DNA from: Nocardia spumae
GTDB taxonomy: Bacteria; Actinomycetota; Actinomycetes; Mycobacteriales; Mycobacteriaceae
Reading direction: 5' to 3'
Length of the DNA: 64,000 nt
Assembly: GCF_020733635.1 (NCBI RefSeq)
Contig: NZ_JAJFZL010000001.1
Location: forward strand, 5,580,001 to 5,644,000
Made by a program: the position numbers and the translations under genes. Below, piece by piece: positions 17,797 through 25,560 of the stretch; the stretch's first letter is position 1; each line of letters opens with the position of its first letter. Under the pieces are notes generated by a model. The model was not told the DNA's origin. It did no database searches and saw only the letters and a list, made by a program, of their open reading frames with translations.

Positions 17797-19140
17797 GTGT
17801 CTGAGATTGTGCGCCGTAGCTCATCCCGAAACGCCAAGCTGGCCAAAATTCCGCTCGGTATCGCGGGACGGGCCGCCGTGGGGTTCGGTCGCAAGCTCGC
17901 CGGCGGCGACAAGGGCGAGATCAACGCCGAGCTGAATCAGCGGGCAGCCGAGCAGATCTTCTCCGTCCTCGGTGAACTCAAGGGCGGCGCAATGAAATTC
18001 GGGCAGGCGCTGTCGGTGATGGAGGCCGCGGTACCCGAGGAGTTCGGCGAGCACTACCGCGAGGCGCTGACCAAACTACAGGCCGCCGCTCCACCGCTAC
18101 CGGCCCCCGCCGTGCACCGGGTCCTCGACCAGCAGCTGGGCACGGCCTGGCGCAAGCGCTTCCGTTCCTTCGACGACGAGCCCACCGCCTCGGCCAGCAT
18201 CGGGCAGGTGCACAAGGCCGAATGGTCCGACGGCCGCGCGGTCGCGGTGAAGGTGCAGTATCCCGGCGCCGACGAGGCCCTGCGGGCGGACCTGAAGACC
18301 CTCAACCGGATGGCCGGCATGATCGGCGCGGTCGTGCCGGGCGCGGACGTCAAACCCATCCTCGCCGAGATCACCGAGCGCACCGAAGAAGAGCTCGACT
18401 ACCGCACCGAGGCCGCCAATCAACGCCGGTTCGCCAAGGCCTTCGACGGCCATCCGCGTTTCCTGGTGCCGAAGGTGGTCGCCGGTGCGCCGAAGGTGAT
18501 CGTCACCGAGTGGCTCGACGGCACCGCGGTCTCGGGCATCATCAGGCGCGGACAAGACGATCCGGCCGGCACCGTCGACCTGCGCAATCACGTGGCGACG
18601 CTGATGGGGGAATTCCACTTCTCCTCCCCCGCCCTGGCCGGGCTGCTGCACGCGGACCCGCATCCGGGCAATTTCATGATGCTCGAGGACGGTCGCCTGG
18701 CGGTTCTGGACTTCGGCGCCTGCGCCCCCCTGCCGGACGGATTCCCTCCGGTGCTGGGTCAGATGGTCGCCCTGGCGGTCGAGGATCGCTTCGAGGAACT
18801 GACCGAGCTGATGTACACCAACGGCTGGGTCATTCCGGGCCGCAGGGTCACCCATGCCGAAATCGCGGACTATCTGCGCCCCTTCACCGACCCTATCCGA
18901 GAGGACTCGTTCCACTTCACCCGCAAGTGGATGCAGCGGGTGGCGGGGCGGGCCACCGATGTGAGCCGCCCGGAGATGAAAACCGGTATGTCACTGCAAC
19001 TTCCGGCCGAGCACATCATGGTGTTCCGGGTGCTGATGGGTTCGATCGGCATCTGCGCACAACTCGACGCCGAAGTGCCGTTCATGAAACTGATGCACGA
19101 CTGGGTGCCGGGTTACGCCGAATACCGCAGCGCCAGTTGA
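17797..19140 (+). CDS. ABC1 (UbiB/AarF-type) atypical kinase
   Basis: A 447-residue protein of the ABC1/UbiB family of atypical kinases or ATPases. The family signature KxGQ appears as MKFGQALSVME near residue 80, followed by the Ala-rich nucleotide loop region ASASIGQVHKAEW, VAVKVQYPG with the ATP-binding lysine, EELDYRTEAAN, and the catalytic segments LLHADPHPGNFMM and VLDFGACAPL. No membrane helix is seen. It occupies the Rv3197 position next to whiB7. The GTG at 17797 gives a start like mycobacterial homologues (VSEIVRRSSSRNAKL); an in-frame ATG at 17719 would add 26 residues. The substrate is unknown; a role in intrinsic drug tolerance with whiB7 has been discussed for mycobacteria. Confidence 0.85.
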   Translation: MSEIVRRSSSRNAKLAKIPLGIAGRAAVGFGRKLAGGDKGEINAELNQRAAEQIFSVLGELKGGAMKFGQALSVMEAAVPEEFGEHYREALTKLQAAAPPLPAPAVHRVLDQQLGTAWRKRFRSFDDEPTASASIGQVHKAEWSDGRAVAVKVQYPGADEALRADLKTLNRMAGMIGAVVPGADVKPILAEITERTEEELDYRTEAANQRRFAKAFDGHPRFLVPKVVAGAPKVIVTEWLDGTAVSGIIRRGQDDPAGTVDLRNHVATLMGEFHFSSPALAGLLHADPHPGNFMMLEDGRLAVLDFGACAPLPDGFPPVLGQMVALAVEDRFEELTELMYTNGWVIPGRRVTHAEIADYLRPFTDPIREDSFHFTRKWMQRVAGRATDVSRPEMKTGMSLQLPAEHIMVFRVLMGSIGICAQLDAEVPFMKLMHDWVPGYAEYRSAS

Positions 19141-19147
19141 TTATCGA

Positions 19148-19211
19148 GCGGTGAGCGCGCTCACCGCGAATACGGGTCGAGCCCCGCACCAGTCATCGGA
19201 TGCGGGGCTCG
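19148..19211. terminator. Bidirectional terminator between ABC1 kinase and whiB7
   Basis: Two hairpins lie between the converging genes. 19148-19167 is a perfect 20-bp palindrome (GCGGTGAG-CGCG-CTCACCGC). 19178-19188 pairs perfectly over 11 bp with 19201-19211 (CGAGCCCCGCA/TGCGGGGCTCG), followed on the plus strand by TTCGCGTTCCC. The second is the better terminator. Confidence 0.75.
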
Positions 19212-19267
19212 TTCGCGTTCCCATGGATGGCCGAGGCGGACCCGCCGACGGCCCGGACCGGCGCTGA

Positions 19268-19579
19268 TCACGCCAGTGCGACCTTGCGCGGGCGACCACG
19301 CGGCCGCTTGCGGGCGATCACGACGCCCTGTTCGAAGATTTCGCCACCCCAGACCCCCCAGGGCTCACCGCGATCCAGAGCGGCCGCGAGGCAGCCCTTG
19401 CGGATCGGGCAGGAGGCACACAGCGTCTTGGCCTCCTCCAGTTGAGTGGGGCTTTCAGCGAACCACAGGTCCGGGTCGCCGACTCGGCAGGGCAGTGCGA
19501 GCACGACGCCGCGGGCGCGGGTCGGCCTCGCGGCCTGGGTCGATCGGCATGTCACGCGAGAAACGGTCGCGGTGGACAC
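19268..19579 (-). CDS. whiB7: WhiB7 iron-sulfur transcriptional regulator
   Basis: A 103-residue WhiB7, the redox-sensitive Fe-S regulator that binds the primary sigma factor and turns on intrinsic antibiotic-resistance genes. The four cluster cysteines are C31, C54, C57 and C63 (LPCRVGD, TLCASCPIRKGC). The WhiB turn GVWGG is at 75-79, and the WhiB7-specific AT-hook RPRGRPRK at 92-99 contacts AT-rich DNA upstream of the -35. The GTG at 19579 is preceded by AAGGAGCAAGAC; the longer frame would run into the leader. It sits between the ABC1 kinase and uvrD2 as in mycobacteria. A leader of about 530 nt with an ORF and attenuator precedes it. Confidence 0.95.
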   Translation of the reverse strand: MSTATVSRVTCRSTQAARPTRARGVVLALPCRVGDPDLWFAESPTQLEEAKTLCASCPIRKGCLAAALDRGEPWGVWGGEIFEQGVVIARKRPRGRPRKVALA

Positions 19580-19623
19580 GTCTTGCTCCTTCAGCTCGTA
19601 CAGCAGTCGTTTCGTTGTCTTCC

Positions 19624-19677
19624 GCGAAACCGGTGCCGGTGGCTGGAGGCCGGATAAAACTATGGCCACGGTTTCGC
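19624..19677 (-). promoter_or_regulatory. whiB7: Alternative (antiterminator-type) stem in the whiB7 leader
   Basis: GCGAAACCG at 19624-19632 is fully complementary to CGGTTTCGC at 19669-19677. The second arm overlaps the terminator arm at 19664-19671, so the two foldings exclude each other. This is the expected geometry of a leader that can switch between stopping and reading through into whiB7. Confidence 0.6.
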
Positions 19678-19694
19678 TTCGGCGATCCGTGGCC
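19652..19694 (-). terminator. whiB7: Attenuator terminator in the whiB7 leader
   Basis: On the minus strand an 8-bp stem (GGCCACGG at 19687-19694 with CCGTGGCC at 19664-19671) encloses a CGC-CGAA-GCG inner hairpin and is followed by ATAGTTTTATCC. It lies about 20 nt beyond the stop of the leader ORF and 85 nt before the whiB7 start, so it can end transcription early. A further small hairpin GGTAGC-ACCC-GCTACC (19705-19720) overlaps the leader ORF stop. Confidence 0.75.
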
Positions 19695-19715
19695 AGGAGG
19701 CTGTGGTAGCGGGTG

Positions 19716-20045
19716 CTACCTGAGTCGACTTCGGTGTCGACTACTGATCACGGTCGCTGGGTGTGCATTGCGGAGGCGGGCTGCCCGCAGATCGGCCGTC
19801 ATACGATCGGCTTCTGCTGCGAAGGCGCGGGCTGCGTCGGTGTGGAAACCGACGTGTGCCTGATGCCAGCTCCACTCGGACTTGTCAGTGCCGATTGCAT
19901 ACGACGGTGCTTTCGAAACGGCACCGAAAATGCTTGCGACGGACAGACCGGTCCCCTGCAAGGCGAGGACCCCCCGGGAGGTGGACACGCATGGAACCAC
20001 CGGTGCCACAACGCTTCTCGAAGCGAGAGTCACGATGTTGTTCAT
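19716..20045 (-). CDS. Leader ORF upstream of whiB7 (109 codons)
   Basis: An ORF beginning MNNIVTLASRSVVAPVVPC and ending SSRHRSRLR precedes whiB7. Its ATG at 20045 follows a very strong Shine-Dalgarno, AGGAGGGAGG. It has no recognised domain; composition changes from hydrophobic at the start to Arg/Ala-rich at the end. Its stop lies inside one leader hairpin and 22 nt before the attenuator stem, so ribosome stalling in it could decide whether transcription reaches whiB7. In mycobacteria whiB7 leaders also carry upstream ORFs, but as I recall much shorter ones. It may act as a sensing peptide only, or also be a small protein. Confidence 0.6.
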   Translation of the reverse strand: MNNIVTLASRSVVAPVVPCVSTSRGVLALQGTGLSVASIFGAVSKAPSYAIGTDKSEWSWHQAHVGFHTDAARAFAAEADRMTADLRAARLRNAHPATVISSRHRSRLR

Positions 20046-20121
20046 TTTGTCTACCTCCCTCCTACTCGTAATCCGACTGATCACTGTGCGCGCCGGAATG
20101 CCCTCCCGGTGCGTGATCACC

Positions 20122-20160
20122 ACCCTACGGGGGCGATACACAACCGCACAACCTATTTTT
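20122..20160 (-). promoter_or_regulatory. whiB7: whiB7 autoregulated-type promoter
   Basis: On the minus strand an AT-rich block AAAAAT (20155-20160) lies just upstream of the -35-like TTGTGC (20146-20151); after 18 bp comes the -10 TAGGGT (20122-20127). AT-rich DNA right before the -35 is the recognised contact of the WhiB7 AT-hook, so this is the likely WhiB7-dependent promoter. The start of transcription would be near 20115, giving a leader of about 535 nt. Confidence 0.7.
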
Positions 20161-20197
20161 CACCTGCGGTTTTGCGGGTTCCAACACATCCGTCGGA

Positions 20198-22369
20198 TCA
20201 GCGGTCGCGCAGCCGGGATCGCACGATCGCCAACAGTTCCAGGCCGTACTGCTGCGACTTCTGCTGTCCGATACCGGGGATCGCCGCCAGCGCGTCCTCA
20301 TCGATCGGCACCTGCTCCGCGATCGCGGTCAGGGTTTTGATGCTGACCACCGCGAACGGTTTGATCCGCAATTCCTCGGCCCGTTGCCGGCGCCACTCCT
20401 GCAGGGCGCCGAGCAGTTCGGTATCCACCTCCGCCGGGCAGCTCGAGCACCGGCCGAGCAGGGTGTCGGTGGAATTCAACAGCGACAGGCCGCACACCCG
20501 GCACACCGGAAGCCGGCGGCCCCGACCGCCACGCACACCGGCATTGCGGGCGATCGTCGACGCCGGTGAATCCTCGGGCACCAGGCCGGTGAGGAATCGG
20601 CTCCGGCGCCGGTTGCGACGCCTGCCGTCGGCCCGGGCCAGCGCCCACGACAGCCGCAGATGTTCCCGTGCCCGGGTGACGCCCACATAGAGCAGCCGCC
20701 GCTCCTCCTCCAGACCGGCCTCGTCGGCCACCGCACCCCCGTCGCCGAGCACATGACCGATGGGCAGGGTGCCGTCGGTGAGCCCCACCAGGAAGACCGC
20801 ATCCCACTCCAGGCCCTTGGCCGCGTGCAGCGAGGCCAGTGTCACCCCTTGCACCGTCGGTGGATGACGGGCCTCGGCCCGGACCGCCAATTCCCGCAGC
20901 AGCCCGCCGAATTCGAGGTCGGCATCATGGGCGGCGAGTTCCTCGGCGAGCTGCACCAGCGCCACCAGCGCCGCCCAGCGTTCGCGGGCCTGCGCGCCCG
21001 CGGGTTCGGTGGCGGTCAGCCCCAAGCGGGCGAGCACCGCGCGAACCAGCGTCACCACCTCGGCGCCGCGCGCATCCGGCAGATCGTCGCGGGCGGCGGC
21101 CTGCCGCAGCGCCTGCACCGCCTGCCGGACGTCCGCCCGCTGGAAGAAGCCCTCACCACCGCGGATCTGATAGGGGATGCCGGCCTCGGTCAGTGCGTGC
21201 TCGTACACCTCGGATTGGGCGTTGATGCGGTACAGCACCGCGATCTCGGCGGCGGGCACGCCCTGGCCGATGAGCGCGGCGATCCGTTGGGCGACGGCGG
21301 TGGCCTCGGCCGTCTCGTCCTCGTATTCGACGAACTCCGGTTCCGGGCCCTCGGCGCGCTGCCCGACCAGCTGCAGCCGTGTACCGGCGATGCGGCCGCG
21401 CGCCGCGCCGATCACCCGGTTGGCCAGCGACACCACCTCGGGGGTGGAGCGATAGTCGCGTTCGAGCCGGACCACGGTCGCCTCCGGGAAGCGGCGGGAG
21501 AAATCCAGCAGATAGGACGGGCTCGCGCCGGTGAAGGAATAGATCGTCTGATTGGCGTCGCCGACCACGGTCAGATCGTCGCGATCGCCGAGCCACGCAT
21601 CGAGCACCCGCTGCTGCAACGGGGTGACGTCCTGATATTCGTCGACCACGAAGCAGCGGTAGCGGCCCCGGAACTCCTCGGCGACCGCCGGGTAATCCTC
21701 GAGGGCGGCGGCGGTGTGCAACAGCAGGTCGTCGAAATCCAGCAGCAGGCCGTCCGGGGTGTTCTTCAGGGTCTCGTAGCCGGTGTAGACGGCCGCGATC
21801 TTGTCCGCCTGATACGGGATATCGCGATGGTGGCGGTGCGCGGCGTGGGCGTAATCCTCCGGGGCGACGAGCGAGGCCTTCGCCCACTCGATCTCGCTCG
21901 CCAGGTCGCGCACGCTGTCGCCGGCGGTGGGCAGACCGACCCGATTGGCGGCCTGCGCGACGATCGTGAATTTGGAATCGATCAGCTTCCAGGGCACATC
22001 ACCGACGACCTGGGGCCAGAAGTACTTCAACTGGCGCAGCGCCGCGGCGTGGAAGGTGCGCGCCTGCACCGTGTTCGCGTCGCCGCCCAGGCCCAGGCCG
22101 CGCAGCCGCGCCCGCAGCTCACCCGCAGCCCGCGCGGTGAAGGTCACCGCCAGCACCTGATCGGCCCGGACGTGTCCGGCCGACACCAGATGGGCGATGC
22201 GATGGGTGATGGTGCGCGTTTTGCCGGTGCCCGCACCCGCGATCACGCAGACCGGTCCGCGGGGTGCCCGCACCGCCGCGGCCTGCTCCGGGTCGAGCCC
22301 GTCGAGCCGCAGGCTGGTCGGTGGAGTCGGGACAGGCACGCGCTCCATCATGACAGGGGGCACCGACAT
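20198..22369 (-). CDS. uvrD2: ATP-dependent DNA helicase UvrD2
   Basis: A 723-residue superfamily 1 helicase acting in DNA repair. Walker A is GAGTGKT near residue 47 in [16 protein letters not shown], motif II is [12 protein letters not shown], and motif VI-like sequence [14 protein letters not shown] is near 565. A CxxC...CxxC zinc site (CRVCG, CSSC) at about 622-645 and an HRDC domain at the C terminus ([21 protein letters not shown]) are the UvrD2 arrangement. It lies upstream of whiB7 on the same strand, as in mycobacteria. A second ATG occurs 18-21 bp into the gene and could be the real start. Confidence 0.93.
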   Translation of the reverse strand: MSVPPVMMERVPVPTPPTSLRLDGLDPEQAAAVRAPRGPVCVIAGAGTGKTRTITHRIAHLVSAGHVRADQVLAVTFTARAAGELRARLRGLGLGGDANTVQARTFHAAALRQLKYFWPQVVGDVPWKLIDSKFTIVAQAANRVGLPTAGDSVRDLASEIEWAKASLVAPEDYAHAAHRHHRDIPYQADKIAAVYTGYETLKNTPDGLLLDFDDLLLHTAAALEDYPAVAEEFRGRYRCFVVDEYQDVTPLQQRVLDAWLGDRDDLTVVGDANQTIYSFTGASPSYLLDFSRRFPEATVVRLERDYRSTPEVVSLANRVIGAARGRIAGTRLQLVGQRAEGPEPEFVEYEDETAEATAVAQRIAALIGQGVPAAEIAVLYRINAQSEVYEHALTEAGIPYQIRGGEGFFQRADVRQAVQALRQAAARDDLPDARGAEVVTLVRAVLARLGLTATEPAGAQARERWAALVALVQLAEELAAHDADLEFGGLLRELAVRAEARHPPTVQGVTLASLHAAKGLEWDAVFLVGLTDGTLPIGHVLGDGGAVADEAGLEEERRLLYVGVTRAREHLRLSWALARADGRRRNRRRSRFLTGLVPEDSPASTIARNAGVRGGRGRRLPVCRVCGLSLLNSTDTLLGRCSSCPAEVDTELLGALQEWRRQRAEELRIKPFAVVSIKTLTAIAEQVPIDEDALAAIPGIGQQKSQQYGLELLAIVRSRLRDR

Positions 22370-22463
22370 CCGCGGACCCGTCCGATCTCCCGGTCACGAA
22401 CACACCGCGACGCCGGATCCCGGTTGCCTCGCTCCCTGCCGCGGCGCTGGTTAATGTGCCCGA

Positions 22464-22910
22464 GTGACCACCGACACACCGACCGGTGCACCACACGACC
22501 GGCACGCCACCTGGACCGCGTTGTTCGTCGACCTGGTCGCGGTCGCCGGAATCGGCCAGCTCACCCATGTCCTGCACCACGGCTCCGCCCCGGCCGATCT
22601 CGGCCTCTACCTGGTGCTGTACCTGGCGTTCCGGATGGTGTGGGCGACGGTCACCCGCTCCAGCGATATCGCTCACGAGGCCACCCGCACCCCGTTGACG
22701 GTGGCGGCGATGCTCGGCCTCGGCGTGATGGCCGCGGCGGTGCCCGCGACCGCCCTGGCCCCTGCTGTTCGGCGGTCTCGACCCGCATATCGGCGCGGTC
22801 TGGCTGGTGGCGGGCATCGCGGTCCTGATTCTGTGGGCCCTGGCCCGGGAGTGGGTCGCCGCGCATCGAAGACCCGACGGTGCGCGGCCGCCGCGTCCCC
22901 GAGACAAGCT
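22464..22910 (+). pseudogene. Remnant of an LtrA-type low-temperature-requirement membrane protein
   Basis: The first 95 residues match the N terminus of LtrA-family membrane proteins (WTALFVDLVAVAGIGQLTHVL, then RMVWATVTRSS). After about 22755 the similarity stops, and a hydrophobic piece with a typical end (HIGAVWLVAGIAVLILWALAREW) continues in another frame. Intact LtrA proteins have close to 400 residues, so most of the middle is deleted and the rest frameshifted. The remaining frame runs into the converging MarR gene. Confidence 0.75.
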
Positions 22911-23373
22911 AGCGGTCGCGCAGCACCCGCAGTGCCGCGGTGAAATCCGGTGTACCGGAGGCGAGCGGCCCGAAGAACATCCGGTCGCAGTCCTCCACCG
23001 CGACGATCGCCCGGTTCACCAGCGCCACCCCGGCTGCCGTGGGCACCAGTGATTTCGCCCGGCGATCGTGCGGGTGGTCGCGGCGCTCGATCAGCCCCTT
23101 CCCTTCCAGGGCACGCAACACCTGCGAGGTCATCATCGGGTCGGTGGAGGCGTGGACGGCGAGATCGCGCTGCATCACCGGGGTATCGGCATTCGCGCCG
23201 GCGAACCAGGTCAGCGCCGCCAGCAGGACGAATTGCACATGGGTGAGGCCGAACGGGTCCAGCGCGGCCCGGACAGCGGCCTGCCAGCGGTTGGTGACCT
23301 GCCAGAGCAGCAGTCCGGGACTGTCATCGGCCGAGCTGAATTCCGATCGCAGCGAACGGGTTTCGTCACTCAC
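22909..23373 (-). CDS. MarR family transcriptional regulator
   Basis: A 154-residue MarR protein with the winged helix at residues 60-115: DLAVHASTDPMMTSQVLRALEGKGLIERRDHPHDRRAKSL is the recognition helix and wing. It overlaps the EVE gene by four bases (ATGA), so it is translated with it. The TAGTA-TACTA palindrome in front of the operon at 24276-24293 is a plausible site for it. Confidence 0.88.
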   Translation of the reverse strand: MSDETRSLRSEFSSADDSPGLLLWQVTNRWQAAVRAALDPFGLTHVQFVLLAALTWFAGANADTPVMQRDLAVHASTDPMMTSQVLRALEGKGLIERRDHPHDRRAKSLVPTAAGVALVNRAIVAVEDCDRMFFGPLASGTPDFTAALRVLRDR

Positions 23374-23804
23374 CGGGCGGCCGCCGGCGTGAGCATCGCC
23401 CGCGAGATCACCGCGAAATCGTGGGCGCTCAGTTCCACCAGCCCACGCCGCAGTACCACGCCCCAGTGGGGCACGCTGGTCAGTTCGAGTTCACCGCGCA
23501 GGGTGTCGATCGGGATGTCACGGGCCTCGTGCCGATAGCTCACCGCTCGACGCCACGGCCGGAAGCAGCCGCTCTGATCCTCGGCCTGCCACACCGGCCG
23601 GTCGTCGATGGTGCCGACGGCGGTGAACGACTTCACCGGCTCCCCTTCACGCATGCCGGTCCTCGGCGAGTAGTGGACGAGTCCGTCGCCGGGCCGCATC
23701 CGTTCGACCGGCGCCCGTTTGCCGTGATTGGCCTGTGCGATACCGAGCGCCACGCCCCGGCGGACGTGATCGCGCGAGACGACGGCGAGCCAATACCTGG
23801 TCAT
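23370..23804 (-). CDS. EVE domain protein
   Basis: A 144-residue protein made of a single EVE domain, a PUA-like fold that binds modified bases in DNA or RNA. Typical features are the start YWLAVVSRDHVRRGV, the pocket segments RMRPGDGLVHYSPRTGM and FTAVGTIDDRPVW. AGGAGG at 23809-23814 fixes the ATG at 23804. It stands between an SRPBCC gene (25 bp upstream) and a MarR gene (overlapping). Stand-alone EVE proteins of this type are widespread and their ligand is mostly unknown. Confidence 0.82.
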   Translation of the reverse strand: MTRYWLAVVSRDHVRRGVALGIAQANHGKRAPVERMRPGDGLVHYSPRTGMREGEPVKSFTAVGTIDDRPVWQAEDQSGCFRPWRRAVSYRHEARDIPIDTLRGELELTSVPHWGVVLRRGLVELSAHDFAVISRAMLTPAAAR

Positions 23805-23829
23805 ATCTCCTCCTGACATGTCGATGCGG

Positions 23830-24270
23830 TCAGCCGCGGCCGTGCTGTGCGACGCGACGCGCCTGGGCGGTGGTCACCAGCGCGTCCAGATCCCGCTGGA
23901 CCGACCCGGCCAGGCCGCGGCCCATCAGCGCCGACCACAGCCGGCGCAGCGGGCCGGTCATGGTGATGGTCACCGACACCTCGCAGCCCGCCTCGGTCTC
24001 GACCACGCGATGCGCGAACACGAGCCGCGCGCCGAGCAGCCGGGAGACGTCGACGAACTCCTCATCGGTCAGCCGTTCGACCACGAACGGCACCTTCGGT
24101 CCACCCTTGGGCTTGAGCGTGCCCGTGGCCCCCTCGACGAACGGACCGTCCAGCCGGACCCACTCGGTATCGGTATTCCACTCCGGCCAGGCCGCCATAT
24201 CTGCCCAGACGGCGAAGAAGTCGGCGGGTGCGGCGGTCGAGACGGCGTGCGCGGTGGCGATCTGTGTCAT
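23830..24270 (-). CDS. SRPBCC (START-like) family protein
   Basis: A 146-residue polyketide-cyclase/START-like protein, a hydrophobic-pocket fold that binds lipids or metabolites. The start MTQIATAHAVSTAAPADFFAVWADMAAWPEWNTD is typical of the family, as is the C-terminal long helix. It is the first gene of the minus-strand SRPBCC-EVE-MarR operon. The ATG at 24270 lies next to a palindromic operator. Its ligand cannot be read from sequence. Confidence 0.8.
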   Translation of the reverse strand: MTQIATAHAVSTAAPADFFAVWADMAAWPEWNTDTEWVRLDGPFVEGATGTLKPKGGPKVPFVVERLTDEEFVDVSRLLGARLVFAHRVVETEAGCEVSVTITMTGPLRRLWSALMGRGLAGSVQRDLDALVTTAQARRVAQHGRG

Positions 24271-24275
24271 GAACT

Positions 24276-24293
24276 TAGTATGCGCGCTTACTA
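24276..24293. promoter_or_regulatory. MarR-type operator between SRPBCC operon and mycoredoxin
   Basis: TAGTATGCGCGCTTACTA is an 18-bp nearly perfect palindrome (only the central A/T pair at positions 6 and 13 breaks symmetry). It lies 6 bp before the SRPBCC start and 56 bp before the mycoredoxin start. Length and position fit a MarR dimer site. Confidence 0.6.
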
Positions 24294-24348
24294 CTTGAAT
24301 CACAACCCCGGTGGGAACACGAATATCCCGTTCGATGTTCAATCAGGC

Positions 24349-24600
24349 GTGACTGCTACTGACCTGACCATGTACTCGACGACCTGGTGCGGCTATTGCC
24401 GTCGCCTGGAGAAGCAACTCCAGGAGGCCGGCATCACCTACACCAAGGTCGATATCGAGCAGGATCCGACCGCCGCCGACTTCGTCGGCAGCGTCAACGG
24501 CGGCAACCATGTGGTGCCGACCGTCAAATACGCCGACGGCTCGACCGCGACCAATCCCAGCCTCGCGCAGGTGAAGCAGGCCCTCGCCGCCATCGGCTGA
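24349..24600 (+). CDS. mrx1: Mycoredoxin (Mrx1-type glutaredoxin-like protein)
   Basis: An 83-residue thioredoxin-fold oxidoreductase that reduces mycothiol mixed disulfides. The active site is WCGYC at residues 13-17, and the cis-Pro loop is HVVPTVKY, followed by ADGS. Length and motif are those of mycoredoxin-1. The GTG at 24349 gives the expected short N terminus (VTATDLTMYSTTW). It lies between uvrD2 and nudC as in mycobacteria and converges on nudC with a 10-bp gap. Confidence 0.92.
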   Translation: MTATDLTMYSTTWCGYCRRLEKQLQEAGITYTKVDIEQDPTAADFVGSVNGGNHVVPTVKYADGSTATNPSLAQVKQALAAIG

Positions 24601-24610
24601 GTGGCGCGGA

Positions 24611-25537
24611 TCAGCCCGCGACAGCCCAGGATTCGACGATGGTGCGGGCGATGGAGATCGAACCCGGCAGCAACAGACGCTGCTGCTCGGCCTCCGAGGT
24701 CTCACCGGTGACCGAACCCCACGCACCCGCGGCCAGGGCGGTACGCACCTCGTCGCGGGTGAACCAGTGGGCCTCGGCGATCTCACCGTCGGAGAAGAAC
24801 AGCGGCGCGGCCGGGTCGGCGACCGCGGCGAATCCCAGCATCAGCGATCGCGGCAGCGGCCAGGGCTGGCTGCCGAGATAGCGGATATCGCTGACCTCGA
24901 CCCCCACTTCCTCACGGATCTCACGCGCGACACAGCGCTCCAGAGACTCCCCCGCCTCCACGAAACCCGCGAGCAGGGAGAACATCCGCTCCGGCCACGT
25001 GTGCTGACGGCCGAGCAGTACCCGGTCGGCGCCGTCGTGGACCAGGCAGATCACGGCCGGGTCGATGCGCGGGAACTCCTCGTGTCCCGAAGCGTTGACG
25101 CGCGACCAGCCGGCGTTGGAGACCGTGGTCGGGCTGCCGTCGACCGCGCTGAACCGGGCGCGGTCGTGCCAGTTCAGCAGGGCCAGCGCGGTGGACAGGA
25201 TGCCGAGGGTCACATCGTCGAGCTGCAACGCGCTGCCGACCACCCGCAGATCCATCAGCTGACCGTCGAGCTCGTCGTCGCGGATCGCCCAGATGTGCGC
25301 GCCGTCGACCACGCCCAGCAGCACCGTGTCCGGGGTGGGCTCGGCCGCATAGGTCACCGCAGGTTCCAGGACGACCCGATCACCGTCGATACGAACCTGG
25401 CCCCGCCGGTTCATGCGCAGGAGTTTGGCGTCGGGCCAGCCCTGTTTCAGTGCTTGCTCGTCCGAACGCGCCGTTTCGGCGCGATCGAGGGCCGTGCGCG
25501 ACAACAACGGGACACCATTCAGTTCGAATACCGACAC
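24611..25537 (-). CDS. nudC: NADH/NAD pyrophosphatase NudC
   Basis: A 308-residue Nudix hydrolase that splits NADH and related dinucleotides and removes NAD caps from RNA. The Nudix box GFVEAGESLERCVAREIREEVGV is complete, and the NADH-specific SQPWPLPRSLM motif follows about 16 residues later. The zinc-ribbon cysteines of E. coli NudC are absent: the region reads FSAVDGSPTTVS and RVNASGHEEFPR. The reading DPAVICLV follows as in the family. It is 23 bp downstream of the potassium channel gene and probably in one transcript with it. Confidence 0.92.
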   Translation of the reverse strand: MSVFELNGVPLLSRTALDRAETARSDEQALKQGWPDAKLLRMNRRGQVRIDGDRVVLEPAVTYAAEPTPDTVLLGVVDGAHIWAIRDDELDGQLMDLRVVGSALQLDDVTLGILSTALALLNWHDRARFSAVDGSPTTVSNAGWSRVNASGHEEFPRIDPAVICLVHDGADRVLLGRQHTWPERMFSLLAGFVEAGESLERCVAREIREEVGVEVSDIRYLGSQPWPLPRSLMLGFAAVADPAAPLFFSDGEIAEAHWFTRDEVRTALAAGAWGSVTGETSEAEQQRLLLPGSISIARTIVESWAVAG

Positions 25538-25560
25538 GGTATCGAGACTATCTGTCCGCG

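Noticed and set aside
20660-22828. A 722-codon open frame opposite uvrD2
   Set aside because: It mirrors the helicase gene with composition typical of antisense frames (Arg, Gly, His-rich) and no domain.
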